The notes under the pieces: generated by a model
The model's database searches: none
What the model saw: the letters and a program-made list of their open reading frames with translations, nothing else
What the model was told of the DNA's origin: nothing
Source: Bacteroidales bacterium
Lineage (GTDB): Bacteria > Bacteroidota > Bacteroidia > Bacteroidales > P3
NCBI GenBank assembly: GCA_017545365.1
Contig: JAFWOP010000058.1
Coordinates: 33,553 to 97,552 of the forward strand
DNA: 64,000 nt
Direction of reading: 5' to 3'
Translations under genes and position numbers: made by a program
Part shown: piece after piece, positions 44,271-52,400 of the stretch
Numbering within the stretch: position 1 is the first letter of the stretch
How the letters are laid out: the number at the start of each line of letters is the position of its first letter

Positions 44271-45587
44271 TTATTTCACAGGATGGTCGGCGTGGAATTT
44301 CTCCAGGCGCTCTTTCAGGTCGGGGAACTGCTCGCGCAGCACTAGGGCGACACAGGCGCGGATGCCCTGCTTGTGGCTGCCTGTGATGTCGAGGGCGATG
44401 GCACTGATGCCATAACGGATGAGTTCGTTGAGAAGGGCTACTCCATCGTATCCGGGGTAGCAGAAGGTGAAGTAGAAGCCGTCACCGATGTCTTCGCCCA
44501 TATCCTTGTCATAGACGATGAAGAAGCCGTTGTCGGTGAACATCTTCTTCATAATCTTGGCCTTCTCGCCGTATTCTTTGATGTCTTTGACGAAGTTGAA
44601 GGTGCCGTCGTTGGCTCCCTTGAGCATGGCGGCCATGGCGTACTGGACTGAGTGGGCGGTGCCGGAGCTGAGGCAGTAGAGGGTGCCGAAGATGAGGGCG
44701 CGGCCCAGCTGGGTCTGGCTGTAGTAGCGGGCCAGGTCGGGGCACTCCATGTTGAACAGTTTGGGGCTGCACACCATCATGGCAATACGCTCGCCGGCAT
44801 AGGAGAAGCTCTTGGAGCCGGAAATCATGATGACGTAGCGGTCGGTGTACTTGGCCACGGTGGGTTGGAAGGGGGGCTGGCCGGGGACGCTGTAGTCCTT
44901 GCGGAAGTCCATGAGGAAGTAGGCGGAGTCCTCCATCACCACGACGCCGTATTTGTTGGCCATTTCGCCGATGATTTGCAGTTCGTGCTCGGTGAAGCAG
45001 AACCAGGCGGGGTTGTTGGGGCTGGAGTAGATGAGGCATGCCACGTCGCCGTCTTTCAGTTCTTCTTCCAGCTTGTCGCGCAGTTTGTCGCCACGGTATT
45101 CGTACACGTCGAAGGCTTTCATGGGGATGCCCAGCACACGGCACTGTTGTTTCTGCACGGGGAAGCCGGGGTCGATGAAGAGGACCTTGGTTTTCTTGGC
45201 GTCGTAGCGGGTGAGGGTGAGGAAGCTGGCGAAGCCGGCCTGCATGGAGCCTACGGTGGGTACGCAGCATTCGGGGGTGACGTCGATGTCGAGGAAGTTC
45301 TTCACGAACCGTGCGGCCTCGTTTTTGAAGTCGGCGGTGCCGTAGATTTCGGGGTATATGGAGGCCACACCGCTCTTGAGGGCTTCGATTTGGGCGTTGA
45401 CGCCTACCTGAGGGGCCGGGAGTCCGGGGATGCCCATCTCCATCTTCACGAAGCGGATGCTGGTTTCCTTCTCTACGTCTTGTATCATCTTACGCATCTC
45501 GCGGATGGAGGCTTTGCCGGGGTTGGTTATCTTGTTTTGTTGGGCAATCCGGTCGATTACCTCTTTCTGTATGGGTATTTGTGTCAT
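44271..45587 (-). CDS. Class I/II PLP-dependent aminotransferase
   Basis: 438 aa. Fold type I: PGLPAPQVGVNAQIEAL, IYSSPNNPAWFCFTEHE, VVMEDSAYFLMDFR and the PLP lysine in SGSKSFSYAGERIA. Aspartate/aromatic aminotransferase-like; substrate not determined. It carries its own terminator; the PorD-like gene lies 58 bp upstream on the same strand. Confidence 0.85.
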   Translation of the reverse strand: MTQIPIQKEVIDRIAQQNKITNPGKASIREMRKMIQDVEKETSIRFVKMEMGIPGLPAPQVGVNAQIEALKSGVASIYPEIYGTADFKNEAARFVKNFLDIDVTPECCVPTVGSMQAGFASFLTLTRYDAKKTKVLFIDPGFPVQKQQCRVLGIPMKAFDVYEYRGDKLRDKLEEELKDGDVACLIYSSPNNPAWFCFTEHELQIIGEMANKYGVVVMEDSAYFLMDFRKDYSVPGQPPFQPTVAKYTDRYVIMISGSKSFSYAGERIAMMVCSPKLFNMECPDLARYYSQTQLGRALIFGTLYCLSSGTAHSVQYAMAAMLKGANDGTFNFVKDIKEYGEKAKIMKKMFTDNGFFIVYDKDMGEDIGDGFYFTFCYPGYDGVALLNELIRYGISAIALDITGSHKQGIRACVALVLREQFPDLKERLEKFHADHPVK

Positions 45588-45645
45588 ATTGTTGTTGTGT
45601 TATACGTTGATATATTGGTTCGATTGTTGTGCTTTATTGGGTTCT

Positions 45646-46578
45646 TTATTTCTGGGCGAAGTCTTTGAGTTTGGAGACGCTGATGGGGCTTATAGCCTTG
45701 ATGATGTCGTACACCTGCTTCTGCTCGTCGGCGGGAGCGGGGGAGAAGATGCTCACGAGTTCGGTGATTTTCACATCCACAAACTGCTGGACCGAGAGGC
45801 TGTTGGGGCGGGCCTTGTTCACCTGTTGCAGGGCTTCGAGGGCGGCGATGATGTTTTTGCGGGCCTGGGGTTGGTCTTTGGTCATCATGTCGAGGCCCAT
45901 GCGGTGGTAGAGGTAGTAGGCGCGGTGGAGGGGTGCGTAAGCGGAGTTGGTGTGGTTCTCCATGAACCAGTAGCGTGCTTTGGCGCTGCCCCTGCTGTTC
46001 CAACCCTGGCTGGGTTCCTGTCGTTGCTGTGAAGCCGTCTGGCAGATCGTATTCGCCATCTCGAAGAACGGCTCGCCTCCGTTCATCCCATAACTATCGA
46101 AATATAAGCCCAACATAATATACAAGTAGTAGGACACCACCGAAGAGAGGTCGCCGTAAAAGGTGTTGGGGTCATAGTCGAGCGGCTGGCTCTCGTTATA
46201 GGCAAACGGCAAGTTGCCCGACTCGATATAGTTGAACAAACCCGTTGTATAGTTAGAATTGTACACCGGCCGGCGCAATTGGATGGTAACCTGGCCCTTG
46301 AAATCGGTTGGGGAGGTGCGCTCGTTGAGAATGATGCTGAGGGAGCAGTCGAGACGCTCGTTCTGTTCCATCTCCAGATTGGTCCAGCGGCGGGAGTTGA
46401 TAAAATCCTCCAAGGCCTGTTTCATATTCTCAAAAACCTTCTTGTCGGAGGACTCATAAGACTGGGTGGTGGACATCAGTTTTTGATAGTTGACCGAGAC
46501 GGCACAACGAAACTCTTGGGCATGCAGCACACCCAAGTTAGTAAGGACCAGCAATATAGCCAATACTCGCTTTATCAT
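45646..46578 (-). CDS. DUF4835/PorD-like protein
   Basis: 310 aa from ATG 46578 (a TTG at 46590 is in frame but overlaps the promoter). Signal peptide MIKRVLAILLVLTNLGVLHA. The body (VSVNYQKLMSTTQSYESSDKKVFE, NMKQALEDFINSRRWTN, YDPNTFYGDLSSVVSYY, YIMLGLYFDSYGMNGGEPFF) fits DUF4835, which RefSeq names PorD and associates with the T9SS. The role in secretion is from family naming, not shown here. It fits the several T9SS cargo genes nearby. Confidence 0.8.
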   Translation of the reverse strand: MIKRVLAILLVLTNLGVLHAQEFRCAVSVNYQKLMSTTQSYESSDKKVFENMKQALEDFINSRRWTNLEMEQNERLDCSLSIILNERTSPTDFKGQVTIQLRRPVYNSNYTTGLFNYIESGNLPFAYNESQPLDYDPNTFYGDLSSVVSYYLYIMLGLYFDSYGMNGGEPFFEMANTICQTASQQRQEPSQGWNSRGSAKARYWFMENHTNSAYAPLHRAYYLYHRMGLDMMTKDQPQARKNIIAALEALQQVNKARPNSLSVQQFVDVKITELVSIFSPAPADEQKQVYDIIKAISPISVSKLKDFAQK

Positions 46579-46587
46579 TTCTTCTTG

Positions 46588-46595
46588 CAAATATA
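46588..46595 (-). promoter_or_regulatory. -7 box of the PorD-like gene, possibly leaderless
   Basis: The minus strand reads TATATTTG. Transcription would start only about five bases before the ATG at 46578, implying an almost leaderless mRNA. Confidence 0.55.
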
Positions 46596-46733
46596 CAAAT
46601 AATATTCGATTTAAAAGTTAAAACTTTATCTTTTCACATCCGACAGTGCCCGGCAGACTTCTCTAAGCACGTGTCATTGTGCATGGAAAAAAAATATTTT
46701 TCTCCACGAAAATGCCTTATTTAAAAAAAAGTG

Positions 46734-46741
46734 TATATTTG
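46734..46741 (+). promoter_or_regulatory. -7 box of the 46830-49284 genes
   Basis: TATATTTG, about 89 bp before the ATG at 46830. Confidence 0.55.
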
Positions 46742-46829
46742 TATCGTCTAAGGGGATGTCTCATACCACATAGTTCTTTGACAACAAGCATATTAGGCAT
46801 TATATTAACCCATTAAATAATATCACCTT

Positions 46830-48188
46830 ATGAAGAAAGCACTATTTTTTATCACGCTGTTGGCATTGGGAATGTCCCTCACCCATGCGCAAACAGACGA
46901 GTACGCCACTCTTGGGGGGTCTGCAGACCGAGGAATTATCCGCGAGCAGAACATCTCGTATTTTGAAGAATCTAGTCAAGGTTATTTTGTACACCTGTCC
47001 ACTTTGAGTGGCACTATAAATAAAGTCAAAACGCCACAATATTGGTCCATCAGAGACTTCCATGTGCTGGGCAACACGGCCTATTTTTGCGGGACTGTTA
47101 CAAACACTAAAACTGCATTGCTGGGACATTTCGACATTACCAACCTACAGACTGGTTCGGGCAATATTACCTTCTATTACGACAACAACATTGCATCCAA
47201 ATTGTCAATATTCAACCGTATTGCCGTCAGTGATTCCAAAGGTCGTGTATCCATCATGTCTATAGGAAGAGAAAGTCCTGGGAGCGATCCTGATAAGAAT
47301 GGGGCAGACAGGGTTTTTTATTCGGCAGACTATGCTTCATCTCAAGGTTGCATTTTTTATCCCGACAATGACAGCTCACTATTCTGGGACGTGGTGGCGA
47401 CCGACAACTATTTTGCCACGTCAGGGACAATGGGGCTTAACACAAAGGATATGGTAATGCGCAGTGTGCCGATAGGTACAGCCCTGCCTTTATTCCAAAG
47501 CTATTTTTCGAACGGACATATATACACCAACACGAATAAATTTGCCAGTGGAATTCGTGCGTCCAGACTGGGGTTGGACACTATAGCCTTTGCCACATAC
47601 ATCGATAGCTCCTACATATCTTGGATGCAAGTCTTTACCATCAATGTACCGACCGCGCAGATGCACTACAACCAATACAGTGGGATGCAATATGGTATTC
47701 CATCGCATCGTAGGCCAGCCCCACGAGACATGGTATACGTACCCGATTCCACAGCACTGATGGTGATTGACACAGAATACAACTTTTCCTTCAACCATGA
47801 AAGCATATTAAAATTACACCCATACCCAATTACGGCGTATTTCCCAAAATTCTATATTTCCAGAAACATTTATACACCCTTTCATTCGTTAGTACCACTA
47901 TCAACCGTAAGTTGCATGGTAGCATCAGGCGACAGCTGGCAGATACTTGACTTAGGTTCACTACCCCCACCCACTGAAATGGACAACTGCATTGTTGCTT
48001 TTATTAATGACTATTTTATTCGTAGTAACATTTCAGACTCACTATTCATTACAGGATTTAGTAAACCACACAATTTGTCCATGCAATATAAGAAAAACAT
48101 TGTGGAACCTACTAGAATTAACTCACCATGCCAACATAGCGACCCTGTCCCATATCCTTATCCCACTAAAGATATAGAAAAAGAATAA
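46830..48188 (+). CDS. Exported protein of unknown function, AT-rich
   Basis: 452 aa with a signal peptide ending SLTHA. The rest reads as a beta-propeller-like secreted protein (repeats of Y-F-x-G and aromatic strands), with no recognised domain and no visible T9SS sorting domain. Base composition is clearly more AT-rich than the flanking genes, and codon third positions are mixed instead of C-dominated. Followed 25 bp later by a T9SS cargo of similar composition. Possibly acquired together. Confidence 0.6.
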   Translation: MKKALFFITLLALGMSLTHAQTDEYATLGGSADRGIIREQNISYFEESSQGYFVHLSTLSGTINKVKTPQYWSIRDFHVLGNTAYFCGTVTNTKTALLGHFDITNLQTGSGNITFYYDNNIASKLSIFNRIAVSDSKGRVSIMSIGRESPGSDPDKNGADRVFYSADYASSQGCIFYPDNDSSLFWDVVATDNYFATSGTMGLNTKDMVMRSVPIGTALPLFQSYFSNGHIYTNTNKFASGIRASRLGLDTIAFATYIDSSYISWMQVFTINVPTAQMHYNQYSGMQYGIPSHRRPAPRDMVYVPDSTALMVIDTEYNFSFNHESILKLHPYPITAYFPKFYISRNIYTPFHSLVPLSTVSCMVASGDSWQILDLGSLPPPTEMDNCIVAFINDYFIRSNISDSLFITGFSKPHNLSMQYKKNIVEPTRINSPCQHSDPVPYPYPTKDIEKE

Positions 48189-48213
48189 CTACTCATTTTA
48201 ACAATACAGCACA

Positions 48214-49284
48214 ATGAAGAACAATAGATTATACTTCACGGTATTAACCTCATTAATGGGATTGCTGCCTACAAATGCCATGACACAACCAGAGATTCAT
48301 TACCCAAATCCGGGATATTGGTATTGGGAATCACCCTGTGATGATCATTTTTGTCTTAGCGGTGAAGAACACGCCTATATTTCACCTATAGAATATTATC
48401 CAAATGACGACTCTCCTACTTGTATTGTGAACCCCTTTAATGCCACTGACCAAAATAGGACCATCTATGGTGCAGCCCTTTGTCTATTCCCAGTTGACCC
48501 CGACTGGTGGGCAGAACGAATGACACCTGTGGATAGAAGGGTAACATTGGATATCATAGTATACACTTTTACACCAGGAGACTCCGTCGTACATCCGATA
48601 ATAAGCCAGACCTTTATTGTGGAACAAGGACAGCCCCACGATTTAGTGATGTCATATCCTGGTGGTGACTTACACCCAATGTACGAGTTCTATTTTGACA
48701 CACCAATTGAGGTGGACGGCCCTATCTACATGGGAGTTCGAACGACAGATACAATTCTTATTGAATACGCAGCTCTATATAACATTGGTCGCCAAGTATT
48801 GTGGCAAAATGACGGTGCATGCTGTCTTTGGGGATATGACGGGTATGTGGATATAAAGAGGCAAGTGCTGCTTTCATACTATACAACGCCGATTTGTCCA
48901 GATGAGAGAGTGGCTGTATTTGATAGGGATTACCTATTTAGGGCGGTAGTGGCCCCTTCAACGGACACTCTACACACATTCCATACTCAGTATATCATGC
49001 CTATCATTAAGCCTAAGGGATACCTTACGGCTGCACGCTTGAGGGATGCGGGTGATGTGCAGCTGAAGCCCAACCCGGCAAGGACGCGGGTGACGGTGGA
49101 GGCCGACCAAGCCATCCGATACGTGGAACTGACGGACATGGCCGGCCGCACAATGATAGTCCAGAAGTATGACGGAGGCACGCTGTCAGCAACACTGGAC
49201 ATCAACGCCCTCCCCCATGGCCTCTATATGGTGAAGGTGAGGACCGAGAAGGCGGTAACGACGAAAAAACTGCTAATCGAATAG
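48214..49284 (+). CDS. T9SS-sorted secreted protein of unknown function
   Basis: 356 aa. Signal peptide ends near TNAMT. Residues about 28-265 are unrecognised and encoded by AT-rich DNA. The last ~80 residues (VQLKPNPARTRVTVEADQAI, VELTDMAGRTM, LPHGLYMVKVRT) are a T9SS type A sorting domain encoded by GC-rich DNA. The change occurs near 49020, as if the domain was acquired or exchanged separately. Exported through the T9SS by inference. Confidence 0.75.
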   Translation: MKNNRLYFTVLTSLMGLLPTNAMTQPEIHYPNPGYWYWESPCDDHFCLSGEEHAYISPIEYYPNDDSPTCIVNPFNATDQNRTIYGAALCLFPVDPDWWAERMTPVDRRVTLDIIVYTFTPGDSVVHPIISQTFIVEQGQPHDLVMSYPGGDLHPMYEFYFDTPIEVDGPIYMGVRTTDTILIEYAALYNIGRQVLWQNDGACCLWGYDGYVDIKRQVLLSYYTTPICPDERVAVFDRDYLFRAVVAPSTDTLHTFHTQYIMPIIKPKGYLTAARLRDAGDVQLKPNPARTRVTVEADQAIRYVELTDMAGRTMIVQKYDGGTLSATLDINALPHGLYMVKVRTEKAVTTKKLLIE

Positions 49285-49312
49285 AAGTTCCCTAATCCGA
49301 AAGTCTGAAAAG

Positions 49313-49352
49313 GACATAGGCAGAAGCCCTGGCCCCTGCCTATGTCTTTTTT
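49313..49352 (+). terminator. Rho-independent terminator
   Basis: GACATAGGCAG (49313-49323) pairs with CTGCCTATGTC (49336-49346), then TTTTTT. A second small hairpin TGTCCC/GGGACA follows at 49352-49368. Confidence 0.85.
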
Positions 49353-49417
49353 GTCCCCTTTTGGGACATACAAGGCTCCCTCGGGATAGTTTTTTCATGC
49401 GTCTGAGATTTTATGTG

Positions 49418-49425
49418 TATCTTTG
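49418..49425 (+). promoter_or_regulatory. -7 box of the alpha-2-macroglobulin-like gene
   Basis: TATCTTTG, 31 bp before the ATG at 49457. Confidence 0.6.
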
Positions 49426-49456
49426 CACATTGTTCAACCAATAGATAGGCACAGAC

Positions 49457-52400
49457 ATGTCGAAGCATACCATACTACTACTGAGCCTGTTGTTTTGTCT
49501 GCCGACCATGGCACAGACTCCGTGGCGTACAGTCGATTCACTTGTGAAGGCCAAAGCCTACGCCGACACATACACCCTGTTGGAGCAGAACTATACCTAT
49601 GCTCTGCAAAACGGGCAGTCGTACGACCTGCTGCGAGCCGCCTACAGCATGGCCGTCGTGGGGGACAACCTACCGAAAAAGATAAACAGCCTGACCATTC
49701 TACAGCGCACGCTGCCCCTCCTCGACCCTGCGGAGAAAGCTTTGTGCCACACCTTGATTGCCAGCATCTATGCTCAGGAGCTACGCAACCGCAGCGAGGA
49801 GTACCGCTACCGATACGATACAGAAGCCCCATGCCACAGCGACCCTGCCGACACTGTGTATAAAAACTGGTGCCGTGAGCGGCTTGCCGACAGCATTATG
49901 AGCCATAGCAGTGCCGCGCTGAGAACAGCGGACACGCTGCTGCTGCAAAGCAAGAGAGTTGCCGACTACCACTATCTCACCCTCCACGACACAGTGAACG
50001 ACTACTCTGCCCTCACGCTGTACGAGGCTGTGCACTATGCCGCCGTTCACAATATCGAAGGCACCAGCCTCCTTTTTACCGATGCTGGATTCGTCTACAG
50101 CGACAGCCTGTACCATGCCCTGTGCAACCCCTTTGCCCTGGCCCGTATGCCTTTGCCCCAGGGGGGTACCACGATGTACAAACTCATGATACTGAAAAAT
50201 ACGGCAAGGTTTCTTATTCGCACCTTGCAGTCGCGCGCGGAGGATTACCAGCTTCTTTCTCACGGGCGAGCCGCCCGTGTCCCTTACCGCACTGGCACCG
50301 ACACCTCCTCGGTGCAATGGCAGACGCTCTGCCGCGAATTAAACAGATTTGTCGACCACTACACAGGCGGATACCAAAAGGAGGAGTTCAAAATATTACG
50401 CCCAAAACCGTTGGCGAGTGTGGGGATAGGCCCTGTAGTAGCCCCCGACAGCGGTTGTTTCTTCACCTACAATGGTGATAGCTGTGCCACACTATATATG
50501 CGCATACTGCCTGACATCCGCAGCACGGTCGACACGATGAAACAGCAGCAGAGGCTACGCTATGCCTTGTCGCAGCTCGCACTGCACGATTTCGTCGTGT
50601 CTGTACAACCTACTACCGAAGACCAATGGAGGAACACAAAACACTACCACTTTCCACCCCTGCCCGTGGGGGACTATTCCATGCTTGTCGCCGAGAAGCC
50701 TTTCCCTGTCCGCACCGACATGGCTGACAGCTGTCTGCCAGCTGCCTTTCTTTACTCGTTTTCGTGCCAGTCGGCTGCCATCGAGCCCATTATCTATTCA
50801 GACGGACAAGGCCTCGTGCTCAACACCATAACGGGAGAGCCGCTCGTCGGCATCCCTGTCACTCTTCGAGGAGAGCTGCAGAGTTGGGTTGGCGAGGAGC
50901 ATGACAGCATCACCCTCACCGCATACACTGATACGCTGGGGCGTTTCGACTTTGGTCCGCTGATGCCTGAAGGGAAATACACCCACCCAATCTACAGTAT
51001 CACCCATCAGGGCCACACCTGCACCAGAAAACAGGAGCAACTGATTGCCAACTATAGAAATCCCCTTATGGAAGAAGAAGAGGAAGCCGACACGATAGTC
51101 TCTTTCTTCCTCAACGCCCCCATCTACCGTCCGTCCGACACCGTCCGGTTCACCGCCATGGTGCAGCAGCGGTCAAAAAGCACAGGTGCCAATCTACAAC
51201 CCGTCCCACACTTCTCCTTCTGCGTGAAGATGGCTGACGGCTACGACCGTTCAGACAGCATCACCTCCCTGAATCTCACCACCGACGACATGGGCTGGGC
51301 CGAGGGCAGCATCATCTTGTCGCAGATGCTTTCCCCTAATAAGAGCTATGACCATCTGTACCTCATAGGGTACGACCACGATGCCAGCGATATAGGCTAT
51401 GCAGTGATTCCTGTCGAGAACTACACGCTTCCCACACTCTCACTGTCGCTGCAAAGCACAAGCGACACCCACCGCTACGGGCAACCCGTTTATATCGAAG
51501 GCATGCTTACGTCCCGCAGCGGTGCTTCGATTTCGTCTGCCACGGTTTCCTATACTCTGACACAGTCGTTCGGTCATTCCCCTTGGTCGAACTGCTTGGG
51601 CAACGAGCATAGGGGCTGTTGGTTTGTCAACAGCTCGGGAGAGCTGCCCATCCAACCCGATGGGAGTTTCAGCTTCCACTTTACCCCTATAAAGTATGAA
51701 TACCTCCCATACCTTGACGGAGAGTTTGCCCAATACCGATTAGAAGTAACTGCCACCGACCCCACTGGCGAGACGGTGAAAGAAGACATTTATATTGCCG
51801 TGGGTGACTACACAGGTTTTTTCTCCTTATCCCCGTACTCTCCGCCTTCCTATGACATCACTGGTGGCGGGTTCCCGGAATATATCGACGGACTCGGCGA
51901 CATCCATGTTCATTGCAGTAGCCTTAACAACAGGCTTCTGGCAGTTGCCGCCCATCTTACCATCGAAACCGACGCACCTACCCCCACCCTTGTGTGGCAG
52001 GGCGACTTGTCTGTTCCCAACAAATGGGGACCCCTTAGCAACCTGATTCCTAACATTGTGCTGCCCGACGGACACCTCCGTTTCATTATGAGCAGCGACA
52101 ACCCACATATCCACCCAGACACCCTACGAGTCTCACACCTCGGCTTCGATGCCCCGATGCCCCTTGACACCCTTCCATTCTTTGCCTCGGTCGAGAAAGA
52201 CAAATACCTTGTCGGCGACACCTTGCGGGTACGTGTGGGCAGCGCAGAGAATATTTCCGCCATGCTTCTCCTGTCGCAAGGCTCCAGAATCATCCAAATC
52301 TATCACCTACGCCTTGACCATGGTTTTACCCGTATTGCCCTGCCCTTAGAGGAAAAATGGTGCGGAGACATTGGTATTTCAGTCATTGCCTATCATCATG

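Noticed and set aside
46770..46790. Text TAGTTCTTTGAC, as in rRNA leader regions
   Set aside because: No rRNA sequence follows; a protein gene with its own promoter starts at 46830.
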